Shown here one piece after another: positions 21,351 to 28,071 of a stretch of DNA of 64,000 nt; positions within the stretch are counted from its first letter, which is position 1, and each line of letters opens with the position of its first letter. The stretch is from Lysinibacillus_B sp031181585 (GTDB lineage: Bacteria > Bacillota > Bacilli > Bacillales_A > Planococcaceae). The notes under the pieces are model-generated. The model had not been told where the DNA came from. It searched no databases and was given only the letters and a program-made list of their open reading frames with translations. Location: the NCBI RefSeq assembly GCF_047301505.1, contig NZ_CP154840.1, positions 186,001-250,000 of the forward strand. The letters run 5' to 3'. Both the position numbers and the translations under genes were made by a program.

Positions 21351-21374
21351 CTCCTCCTTTGTGGAGGAGTTTTA
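21351..21374 (+). terminator. terminator after the glutamine importer
   Basis: CTCCTCC, loop TTTGT, GGAGGAG, then TTTTATTT. Confidence 0.85.
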
Positions 21375-21580
21375 TTTGTTTCCATTACGATCGGTTCTGG
21401 AGTTATTAGCTACTGGTCCCGTAAACTCCTATGGTTTGGACGTCTTATTTTAATTACTGCCGTTTCTTACTAGGGTCATACATTTTGGATATTAAAGAGC
21501 GGGTTGTCTTCGGTATCATGTTTGTAATTCAGATTATTGGCGATAAAAAAGGTAAAGGGCCAAAAATGGCTCCTTCCTTA

Positions 21581-21621
21581 AAAACAGCCGGCTTATGTAT
21601 TTGCATAAGCCAGCTGTTTTT
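21581..21621 (+). terminator. isolated hairpin terminator
   Basis: AAAACAGCCGGCTTATG pairs with CATAAGCCAGCTGTTTT (one mismatch), followed by TTTTTGTTT. The 210 bases before it (21375-21580) carry no gene I can support; it may end a lost gene or a short RNA. Confidence 0.6.
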
Positions 21622-21650
21622 GTTTAGATGGAGTAAAAGGAGGTTGACTT

Positions 21651-21941
21651 ATGGATATTATTATTGCCTGTAATAAACAGCTCCCTATACGCTACTATCC
21701 AAACGAGGGTGTGTGGATTAGGAGAGGTACTCATTTCTCTGATCGCCGGCTTCCTTTTTTTGTAGAGATAGAAGTGGTCCATCAAGTCCAATGTCTTCAT
21801 GACTATATTGCTGAAATTGAAAGCCAATATAAAACATTTGAACTGGAGGTCATTGTAAGGAATAAAGACTTTAAAAGCGCTGTAGAAGCGTTATTGTCCT
21901 ATGGTTCTCTTGAGGAAGGGCGAATTTATATAGCGAAATAA
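21651..21941 (+). CDS. hypothetical protein, 96 residues
   Basis: Starts with an excellent ribosome site (AAAAGGAGG, 7 bases before ATG) and encodes a mixed alpha/beta, soluble-looking protein: MDIIIACNKQLPIRYYPNEG at the N terminus, then a hydrophobic FFVEIEVVHQ strand, and LSYGSLEEGRIYIAK at the end. No known motif, signal peptide or membrane helix. Its start codon follows the isolated terminator at 21581-21621 by about 30 bases. I do not recognise the family. Confidence 0.7.
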   Translation: MDIIIACNKQLPIRYYPNEGVWIRRGTHFSDRRLPFFVEIEVVHQVQCLHDYIAEIESQYKTFELEVIVRNKDFKSAVEALLSYGSLEEGRIYIAK

Positions 21942-21993
21942 TATCAAGAAGAGATATGTTTAATACTTGTTATGCATAAGGTGAATAAAGGAC

Positions 21994-22022
21994 TTGCATA
22001 AGAGGAAATTCCCTTGTATAGT
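21994..22022 (+). promoter_or_regulatory. sigma-A promoter for the 49-residue ORF
   Basis: TTGCAT (21994-21999), 17-base spacer, TATAGT (22017-22022). Confidence 0.65.
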
Positions 22023-22060
22023 TTAATTATTAGAAAATTCTAACTATAGGGGTGCAAGAC

Positions 22061-22210
22061 ATGACTGATTTATTGCTGTCACGCTTTGAAACATATTTGC
22101 TCGATGAGGAATTGGAAATGGAAACTGTGACTTCAGAAATGGAAGAGCAACAGGAATATTTGCCACAAGAACCACCACAATATCCACAAGGCTTCTTTTC
22201 AAGCTTGTAA
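22061..22210 (+). CDS. small acidic protein, 49 residues, unknown
   Basis: Short ORF with its own promoter (21994-22022), ribosome site (TAGGGGTG, about 6 bases before ATG) and terminator 3 bases after the stop: a complete transcription unit. The product begins MTDLLLSRFETYLLDEELEM, is rich in Glu and Gln, and ends with a Pro/Gln segment (LPQEPPQYPQGFFSSL). No membrane helix. Family unknown. Confidence 0.65.
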   Translation: MTDLLLSRFETYLLDEELEMETVTSEMEEQQEYLPQEPPQYPQGFFSSL

Positions 22211-22212
22211 GG

Positions 22213-22235
22213 GTCGGCGCTAGCCGGCTTTTTTT
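22213..22235 (+). terminator. terminator after the 49-residue ORF
   Basis: GTCGGC, loop GCTA, GCCGGC, then seven T. Confidence 0.9.
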
Positions 22236-22269
22236 ATTTGGAGAATACGTTTTAAAGAAGTGAGAAGGA

Positions 22270-22446
22270 ATGCTGCTGTTTATTTTAAGAATACAAATTA
22301 ATTGCGAAACCTGTAGCTCTTTCACATTATCTATAGGTGGCAGGTATGTTATGGATCAAGGTCGTTCGTATGTTGTAGTTGAGCGACGTGGATGCAATTC
22401 GTCCGTGGTTAGGACTTTTTATAAGGGAATAGGCAAGTTGCGCTAA
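22270..22446 (+). CDS. possible 58-residue small protein with a CxxC motif
   Basis: Open frame MLLFILRIQINCETCSS ... RSYVVVERRGC ... KGIGKLR with C-x2-C and a later Cys, suggesting a small metal-binding or disulfide-containing fold. The possible ribosome site (AAGTGAGAAGGA) is adjacent to the ATG, so initiation spacing is poor. It sits between a terminator and the promoter of the M20 gene. Coding status is uncertain. Confidence 0.35.
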   Translation: MLLFILRIQINCETCSSFTLSIGGRYVMDQGRSYVVVERRGCNSSVVRTFYKGIGKLR

Positions 22447-22507
22447 ACTTTCAAAAATAGTTATGTATAATATAGAAAGTGAATTCAAAAAATTCGAGGT
22501 GCTAATA

Positions 22508-23629
22508 ATGAAGCAAGTAGCGGCAGAGACGGATATAATTTTAGAATGGTTTGAACATTTCCATACTCACCCTGAAGTAAGTTGGAAGGAATTTAATACA
22601 ACGAAGAAGATTGCTACCATCCTTGATGAAATGAATGTTCCTTACCGAATGTTCGATGATGTGACAGGACTTGTTGCGGAAATTGGATCAGGAGAAGAAG
22701 TAATCGCAGTACGGGCGGATATTGATGCCTTATGGCAGGAAGTAAATGGTGTAATGCAGGCAAACCACTCTTGTGGACATGATGCGAATATTACGATGGT
22801 GTTAGGTGCTTTAAGGCGGTTGAAGGAAATGCAGCTAAAAAGTCGTGTACGTTTCATTTTCCAGCCTGCAGAGGAAACAGGAGGCGGTGCGCTTTCTATG
22901 ATTAAGCGGGATGTGTTGAAAGATGTAACACATTTATATGGAGTACATTTGCGCCCCGCAGAGGAGCTTCCGCTTGGAAAAGTGGCGCCGGCTATTCATC
23001 ATGGGGCCGCTGTGTTCCTAGAAGGAACTGTTCATGGGGTAGATGCGCACGGGGCTCGTCCACATCAGGGGAAGAATGCTATTGATGTGGTTTTTGCCAT
23101 CCAGCAGATGATTCAAACACTTCATATTGACCCATCGGAAATTTGTTCTGCCAAGCTGACGAAAATTGTGGCGGATGGGGGCAGTGTGAACATTATCCCA
23201 GGAAAAGCTACCTTCTCTATAGATGTAAGAGCACAGAAAAATGAAGTGATTAAAGAACTGCAGAAACGTATAGAAAAAGGATTCGGTCATATTGCATCTA
23301 TGTTTGATGTAGATATTCAATGGAAGTGGCTAGATTTAACACCGGGTGCAGAAGTGTCAGAGGAGGCAGCAAAAATAGCAGAGCTTTCTATTATCGAAGC
23401 ATGCGGCTTGGATTATTTAGCGCCTGCAGTGATCACGCCGGGAAGTGATGATTTCCATTACTATACAGTTAAACAACCTGCCTTAAAGGCTACCATGATT
23501 GGTGTCGGAGCAAATTTGGTGCCGGGGCTGCACCACCCAAATATGACATTTAATAAAGACGCATTACAAATAGGAGTAGACGTGCTAACGGCTACATTAA
23601 AAAACGCAGCAAGAGGAAAAGCAGAATGA
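22508..23629 (+). CDS. M20-family amidohydrolase (N-acyl amino acid deacylase type)
   Basis: 373 residues of the M20D amidohydrolase group. Metal and catalytic motifs: HTHPEVSWKEF near residue 20, AVRADIDALW near 65, NHSCGHDANIT near 85, FQPAEETGGG near 120, and a C-terminal HHPNM. These enzymes cleave N-acyl amino acids or small amides using two metal ions. ATG 22508 is chosen: GAGGTG lies 7 bases upstream, and a TATAAT at 22466-22471 overlaps the alternative earlier start, so that start is probably outside the mRNA. It overlaps the next gene in an ATGA junction; with the racemase and GNAT that follow it resembles the succinylase/racemase/desuccinylase set for D-amino acid conversion. Confidence 0.85.
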   Translation: MKQVAAETDIILEWFEHFHTHPEVSWKEFNTTKKIATILDEMNVPYRMFDDVTGLVAEIGSGEEVIAVRADIDALWQEVNGVMQANHSCGHDANITMVLGALRRLKEMQLKSRVRFIFQPAEETGGGALSMIKRDVLKDVTHLYGVHLRPAEELPLGKVAPAIHHGAAVFLEGTVHGVDAHGARPHQGKNAIDVVFAIQQMIQTLHIDPSEICSAKLTKIVADGGSVNIIPGKATFSIDVRAQKNEVIKELQKRIEKGFGHIASMFDVDIQWKWLDLTPGAEVSEEAAKIAELSIIEACGLDYLAPAVITPGSDDFHYYTVKQPALKATMIGVGANLVPGLHHPNMTFNKDALQIGVDVLTATLKNAARGKAE

Positions 23630-24741
23630 AAATTAAACAAGTAGAAATCTTTGCAATCGATTTACCATTAATTGAACCATTTATTGTAAGCTATGATACG
23701 TACCCTTCTATGCCGTCAATCATTGTAAAAATAACGACAGCATGCGGCCTTGTGGGCTGGGGAGAATCAGTACCTGATGACCATGTAACAGGTGAAACTT
23801 TTGAGGGCACATATGCTGTATTGAAGCATCGGCTTGGACCAAAGCTGATTGGGCAAAACCCGATGGAATTTGAAAAGATTCATGAGCTCATGGACAGCTT
23901 GGTGAAAAATGCACCTGCTGCAAAGGCAGCAATTGATATTGCATGCTTTGATGTAACTGGGAAAAAGCTGAATGTACCGGTCTACCAACTTATTGGCGGA
24001 CGCTATCATGAGAAATTTCCGATTACTCATGTATTGAGTATCGGTGAACCGGAAAAAATGGCTGCCCAGGCAGCAGAAAAAGCAGCAGAAGGCTACCGCT
24101 CCTTTAAAATGAAGGTAGGCCGTGATGTAGCTAGCGATGTGGAGCGTATCCAGGCAGTACGTGCCTGTGTCGGTGAAGAAATCGCAATCCGAGTGGATGT
24201 GAATCAGGGATGGAAAAATAGCGGCAATACCCTTCAGGCATTAAGTCAGCTGCAGTCGGCGGGACTTGACTGGCTGGAGCAGCCGGTTATTGCGGATGAT
24301 ATCGATGCAATGGTCGAAATTAAATCAAAAACAACTGTACCTGTTATGATTGATGAGGGCCTTTGCGGAATGCGTGATATGCGGGAAATTATCGCAAAAA
24401 GAGCAGCTGATAAAGTAAATATTAAGCTGATGAAATGTGGAGGAATTTACCGAGCAGTACAACTGGCTGCTATGGCAGAAATGGCAGGAATGGAATGCCA
24501 AATCGGTTCCATGCTGGAATCTTCCATCGGCTCAGCAGCTGGGTTCCATGTAGCTTTTTCGAAAAAAGTCATGACAAGTGTCGAATTGACAGGACCGTTA
24601 AAATTCTCTAAGGATATCGGCAATTTGCGTGAGAGCTATCGTATTCCATTCATTGAACTTGGCACAGGGATAGGGTTAGGTGTAGAAATTGATGAGACAG
24701 CATTGATTGAGCTGACACAGTATTCGGATGTGGTATGTTAA
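23626..24741 (+). CDS. enolase-superfamily racemase/epimerase (MLE subgroup)
   Basis: 371 residues. The muconate-lactonizing subgroup signature is clear: K-x-K base in FKMKVG, metal ligands in RVDVNQGW, WLEQPV and IDEGLC, and the second base Lys in NIKLMKCGG. Members racemise or epimerise dipeptides or N-acyl amino acids by proton abstraction. Dipeptide (Ala-Glu) epimerases carry a D-x-D near the C terminus; here the region after GSMLESSIGSAAGFHVA has SVELTGPL, so an N-acyl substrate is at least as likely. Translationally coupled to the M20 deacylase upstream and overlapping the GNAT gene downstream. Confidence 0.85.
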   Translation: MKIKQVEIFAIDLPLIEPFIVSYDTYPSMPSIIVKITTACGLVGWGESVPDDHVTGETFEGTYAVLKHRLGPKLIGQNPMEFEKIHELMDSLVKNAPAAKAAIDIACFDVTGKKLNVPVYQLIGGRYHEKFPITHVLSIGEPEKMAAQAAEKAAEGYRSFKMKVGRDVASDVERIQAVRACVGEEIAIRVDVNQGWKNSGNTLQALSQLQSAGLDWLEQPVIADDIDAMVEIKSKTTVPVMIDEGLCGMRDMREIIAKRAADKVNIKLMKCGGIYRAVQLAAMAEMAGMECQIGSMLESSIGSAAGFHVAFSKKVMTSVELTGPLKFSKDIGNLRESYRIPFIELGTGIGLGVEIDETALIELTQYSDVVC

Positions 24742-25382
24742 TGTTTACTCATCGATTATTGAAGAAACTAGACCTTGAGGCTGTTCAGATGCTCCAGCAG
24801 GATGTGTGCGCGGCGCTTGAAGATCCGGATATCCTGCAGCCGCTGAGTGAAGCAGAACTTGTACATATTCTGCGTGGTAACGGCGTAATACTCGGTGTTT
24901 TTGCAGAGGAACGGCTTGTAGCATTTCGCGCTCTGTTGAAGCCAGAAGCTGACGAGGAAGAGCACCTTGGCCGGGACGTGGGAGCAGTTGATCTTTCAAA
25001 AGTGCTTTATCAGGAAATTTCCAATGTTCATCCCCATTACAGGGGGCATGGTCTGCAAAAGCTGATGGCTGGCTGGATTATGAAGGAAGTAGATATAGCA
25101 CATATCGACTGGGTCTGTGCGACAGTCATGCCGTATAACATCGCAAGCTTGAAAGATAAATTTGGGCAAGGAATGTATGTATATGCCCTGAAATTCAAAT
25201 ACGGTGGCAAGTTACGCTATGTATTCGGTAAGAATTTACATGTCTCTCGTCAATTTGGTGATGAGCAGGTAGCTGTATCGATGCAGGATACTGAAAGGCA
25301 GCAGCAGCTATTAGCAGAAGGCTTTGTTGGGACAGAGATGAAACCTGCCGGCGCTGATTGGGCTGTAGTATATAAAAGATAA
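24735..25382 (+). CDS. GNAT-family N-acyltransferase, third gene of the racemase operon
   Basis: 215 residues (213 if ATG 24741, overlapping the upstream stop as TAATG, is used). The central QEISNVHPHYRGHGLQKLMAG matches the acyl-CoA binding loop (R/Q-x-x-G-x-G/A) of GNATs, followed by CATVMPYNIASLKDKFGQG, the Asn-Ala-Ser segment typical of motif B. In Geobacillus an N-succinyl-amino-acid racemase operon combines exactly this enzyme type with an M20 desuccinylase; by analogy this protein would acylate D-amino acids. Role inferred from context. Confidence 0.75.
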   Translation: MLMFTHRLLKKLDLEAVQMLQQDVCAALEDPDILQPLSEAELVHILRGNGVILGVFAEERLVAFRALLKPEADEEEHLGRDVGAVDLSKVLYQEISNVHPHYRGHGLQKLMAGWIMKEVDIAHIDWVCATVMPYNIASLKDKFGQGMYVYALKFKYGGKLRYVFGKNLHVSRQFGDEQVAVSMQDTERQQQLLAEGFVGTEMKPAGADWAVVYKR

Positions 25383-25389
25383 AAATAGA

Positions 25390-25420
25390 GCGATTCTCGA
25401 CTTGAGAGAATCGCTTTTTT
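25390..25420 (+). terminator. terminator after the racemase operon
   Basis: GCGATTCTC pairs with GAGAATCGC, followed by six T. Confidence 0.92.
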
Positions 25421-25454
25421 GTAAAGAAAAAAGACACTTGAATTTTACTAAATA

Positions 25455-26165
25455 TTATTTGACCGGACAGAAACCGCATGCCATAAGGCCGGGAACATCT
25501 TTTGAAAAACAGCAGCTTTTCCGTACAGGGACATTGATGAGCTGTGAAGGGTTCAACCCACCTGTATATGACTTGAACAAGGACTTCTGTGAGAAAGTAC
25601 TCCACACTTTTTCACTTTCTAAGATTTCCAGGTCTTCGAAAGCTCGATCTGCAAGTGCGGGATTTTCAAGCAATGTATGATAATGCCACAACATATAGCC
25701 AAAAATATTTTCCCACAGTGTTAAGGGAGAAATCGTTGTTGTTTTTCTTAATTGCTGAATGATTTCATAGCATTGCTTATAAAGAATATTTGTAATAACA
25801 CGCTCTCGTTCGTCATCTTCTACATAGCGAAAATCGGTTGCCGTAATGAAAGTACCTAGTGTGCGCATGCCATATTCCTCTACTACTGCAAAACGAATAT
25901 CCTTAAAATTACCATCCCATACTTCGTCATAAGCGGCCAGCATATAAAATTGCATTGCTACAAACATTCCATAACGACGTCCAAAATGAGAGACGGCAGC
26001 TGCTTCTGTCGCAGCGCCTGTAACTCCCATTAATAGATTACGGAAATCTGTCAGATAAAAATCCTTTTGTATATTTGCCAGCGTGAAGAGGGGTCTTGAC
26101 GGCTCTTCTGTATAAATACTGTATGAATTTAATTGGCGTATTTGATCATAGGAAAGTGCAGGCAT
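25455..26165 (-). CDS. FhuF-like ferric-siderophore reductase
   Basis: 236 residues, mostly helical and without similarity that I recognise outside the C terminus, where CCFSKDVPGLMACGFC gives C-C-x10-C-x2-C. This is the [2Fe-2S] site of the FhuF/FSR family, whose members reduce Fe(III)-siderophore complexes in the cytosol to release iron. ATG 26165 is chosen because AAAGGTG lies 6 bases upstream; two extra codons of frame precede it. Its own promoter lies at 26193-26221. No Fur box overlaps that promoter, although one lies 600 bases away. Confidence 0.72.
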   Translation of the reverse strand: MPALSYDQIRQLNSYSIYTEEPSRPLFTLANIQKDFYLTDFRNLLMGVTGAATEAAAVSHFGRRYGMFVAMQFYMLAAYDEVWDGNFKDIRFAVVEEYGMRTLGTFITATDFRYVEDDERERVITNILYKQCYEIIQQLRKTTTISPLTLWENIFGYMLWHYHTLLENPALADRAFEDLEILESEKVWSTFSQKSLFKSYTGGLNPSQLINVPVRKSCCFSKDVPGLMACGFCPVK

Positions 26166-26192
26166 AATGATCACCTTTCAAAAATAGTTATA

Positions 26193-26221
26193 TGTATAGT
26201 GTAACATTTCCTGCTATACAA
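26193..26221 (-). promoter_or_regulatory. sigma-A promoter for the FhuF-like gene
   Basis: On the minus strand TTGTAT (26221-26216), 17-base spacer, TATACA (26198-26193). Confidence 0.6.
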
Positions 26222-26274
26222 AACGTAGTAAATGAATTAAAATGTATAAAACATATAAGGGAGGTTGGTTTTTA

Positions 26275-26718
26275 ATGCCACAATTACCTGTATCCATTCC
26301 AAGACCTTTAGTAAGGACAAATCAGTGGGTAATTTTTTCATCTGTTGTCCTGACGTGGGTAACAGGACTATATGGAATTTTACTAATCCCGTTTATCGCT
26401 AACCTGCTTGGTTTCTTAATTGGCTTCAATCCTATTATGCGGGCAGCAAAGTTTTTCTTGAAAAAGAACAAGAAAGACTATGTTCCGGAGGATGCACAGC
26501 AGCAACGCTTTAATTCCATTATTGCTACAACTTTTTTAGGCGGAGGCTTTATAGGATTTGCTGCTGGTTTTCCTGTAGTCGGTTATGTATTCACCGTTAT
26601 GGTGGCAGTTGCTTCATTTGTAGCTATTTTAGGCTTTTGTGTGGGATGTTTTATCCATTTTCAATGGAATCAACATATATACAGAAGAAAACAAAAACGC
26701 CTGCTGAAAGAAAATTAA
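26275..26718 (+). CDS. DUF4395 membrane protein
   Basis: 147 residues. The N terminus SIPRPLVRTNQWVI is the hallmark of DUF4395, followed by two hydrophobic segments, a basic loop (KKNKKDYV) and two more segments; a basic tail ends it. GGGAGG lies 10 bases before ATG 26275, which is preferred over an earlier in-frame ATG at 26242 lacking a site. Function of the family is not established. It is divergent from the reductase gene. Confidence 0.78.
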   Translation: MPQLPVSIPRPLVRTNQWVIFSSVVLTWVTGLYGILLIPFIANLLGFLIGFNPIMRAAKFFLKKNKKDYVPEDAQQQRFNSIIATTFLGGGFIGFAAGFPVVGYVFTVMVAVASFVAILGFCVGCFIHFQWNQHIYRRKQKRLLKEN

Positions 26719-26738
26719 AAAAACTATCAGAAAATGTA

Positions 26739-26778
26739 TTGACGAAATAATTGATAACGATTATCATTATCATATAAA
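26739..26778 (+). promoter_or_regulatory. Fur-controlled promoter region of the C-rich small RNA
   Basis: Two overlapping promoter readings: TTGACG (26739-26744)-17-TATCAT (26762-26767), or TTGATA (26751-26756)-16-TATAAA (26773-26778). In either case the Fur box at 26753-26771 covers the polymerase site, so iron-replete Fur would block transcription. Confidence 0.7.
26753..26771 (+). promoter_or_regulatory. Fur box
   Basis: GATAACGATTATCATTATC matches the 19-base consensus GATAATGATAATCATTATC at 17 of 19 positions. Confidence 0.88.
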
Positions 26779-26782
26779 GAGT

Positions 26783-27002
26783 ACCACTTGCAAAACAGTG
26801 CGAGTGTACTTGAACTTTAGCTGCTTTTCTCCAGGAGTGTGCTAGTTCATAAAAATGTTCTAAACCCCCCTCATTTTAGAACATTCACACCTTATGGCAG
26901 TTGCCATGATGATTTGTTTTCACCCTTTATTTTTAACGTTTCTCTTTATAGAAGAGAAACCCACTTACGCCAAAATCTTTCGATAAGATTTTGGCGCTTT
27001 TT
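26783..27002 (+). ncRNA. candidate Fur-regulated C-rich small RNA (FsrA/IsrR-like)
   Basis: A Fur-box promoter is followed by about 220 bases with no credible ORF and a strong terminator. The RNA would form a 10-bp hairpin ATGTTCTAAA/TTTAGAACAT whose loop is CCCCCCTCAT (26865-26874), a small ATGGC/GCCAT hairpin, and a 9-bp GTTTCTCTT/AAGAGAAAC hairpin, with unpaired CACCC (26921-26925) and CCCAC (26961 region) patches. C-rich unpaired loops that pair with Shine-Dalgarno sequences are the working part of FsrA (Bacillus) and IsrR (Staphylococcus), Fur-repressed RNAs that silence iron-consuming enzymes. Architecture is seen; function is inferred. The only frame, about 30 codons from 26894, has no ribosome site. 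Confidence 0.65.
26968..27002 (+). terminator. terminator of the Fur-regulated small RNA
   Basis: CGCCAAAATCTT pairs with AAGATTTTGGCG around TCGAT, followed by CTTTTT. T run only on the plus strand, so it serves this RNA and not the convergent exporter gene. Confidence 0.9.
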
Positions 27003-27007
27003 GTTCT

Positions 27008-27970
27008 TTACGAAGATTCGATGTCTTCGAGATGCATTTTTTTTGCTACAAGCATCGTATGATAGCTATGCATCACCATCCCTGCAATGATTACTCCTAC
27101 ACCAGCTAATGCAATGGATGATGGCAGTGCAATCCCGAGCAGAAGCATTTCACCAGCCATGACAAATAGTACTTCTGTCGACTGGGTTGCTTCAACAGCA
27201 GCGAGCTTTCCTTGATCGGTACGAGCACGATCTGTGGCAATAAAAAATAATGTTGTAGCAATGACACCTGAACTTACAGCCACTAGCAGGCACTGGAATA
27301 CTTGCGAGCCTGTCGGTAACCCGACTGTTAGAAGGGCCCAGATTGCCATGATAATCCAGGCAGGCATAGAGGCAATTGTCATACCTAGCACACGCTGGAA
27401 TGTATCAAGACGTCCATTACATACCTCCATCATTTTTCTGTTCCCAAGGGGGTAGGCAAATGCTGCTACTATGACCGGCAATACCCCTAAAAGAATAGTT
27501 TGTAGAGAGGCTGTATTTGCCTGTGGAATTTGTATAAGCAGTATACCAATTAATATAACAGCAGAAATAGCTAAAGAAATAAGCGGAATTTTATGCCGCA
27601 CTCCTGTACTTGTCAGGAATAGGGGAGCAAGCAGAACACCTGCTACGATCGTAAATTGCCATGTCCCTGAAACGAGCCAGCCTGGACCAAATGCAGCAGC
27701 AAATGTAAGAGGGGCATAGAACAGGACAAAGCCTACAAAGCTCCAGCCGAGCCAAGGAATTGGTGCCTGCCTTACTTCCTCAGCCAAAGGCCTGAATCCT
27801 CCGCGCATCCAAACAATTGCGATTAAAAACGGCAGCATAAAAAAGTAGCGCAGTGAGGCACTCCAAAGCCAGCTTCCTCCCTCAAGTTCCATAGAATGAT
27901 TAAAGATAAAGGTAAAGCCAAAAAAGAATGCGGCAAGTATACCGATAGCGATTTCTTTCACTTGTTGCAC
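27008..27970 (-). CDS. EmrE-type multidrug efflux transporter (DMT superfamily)
   Basis: 320 residues with about ten hydrophobic helices. IAIGILAAFFFGFTFIFNHS at the N terminus, SASLRYFFMLPFL, and the C-terminal EATQSTEVLFVMAGEMLLLG are typical of the bacterial multidrug-resistance EmrE family (PF13536). Likely exports small organic compounds by proton antiport; substrate unknown. It begins at GTG/ATG near 27970 with a modest site and ends 6 bases from the convergent small-RNA terminator. Confidence 0.8.
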   Translation of the reverse strand: MQQVKEIAIGILAAFFFGFTFIFNHSMELEGGSWLWSASLRYFFMLPFLIAIVWMRGGFRPLAEEVRQAPIPWLGWSFVGFVLFYAPLTFAAAFGPGWLVSGTWQFTIVAGVLLAPLFLTSTGVRHKIPLISLAISAVILIGILLIQIPQANTASLQTILLGVLPVIVAAFAYPLGNRKMMEVCNGRLDTFQRVLGMTIASMPAWIIMAIWALLTVGLPTGSQVFQCLLVAVSSGVIATTLFFIATDRARTDQGKLAAVEATQSTEVLFVMAGEMLLLGIALPSSIALAGVGVIIAGMVMHSYHTMLVAKKMHLEDIESS

Positions 27971-28005
27971 CTTCCCTCTGAAAATTCAGTCAAATCGATA
28001 GAATA

Positions 28006-28034
28006 TAAAAGCGAAGTGTCAAAACACTTCGCTT
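28006..28034 (-). terminator. terminator after pepT
   Basis: AAGCGAAGTG/CACTTCGCTT with a TCAAAA-type loop; on the minus strand followed by TTTTATATTC. Confidence 0.85.
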
Positions 28035-28071
28035 AAACACGTATTATAAACTTTTCATTGAAAATTTCAAC

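Noticed and set aside
21431..21673. 80-codon frame after the glutamine importer
   Set aside because: Runs through a strong terminator and overlaps a better gene start at 21651; no ribosome site.
26894..26986. 30-codon ORF inside the Fur-controlled RNA
   Set aside because: No ribosome site, and it runs into the terminator stem.
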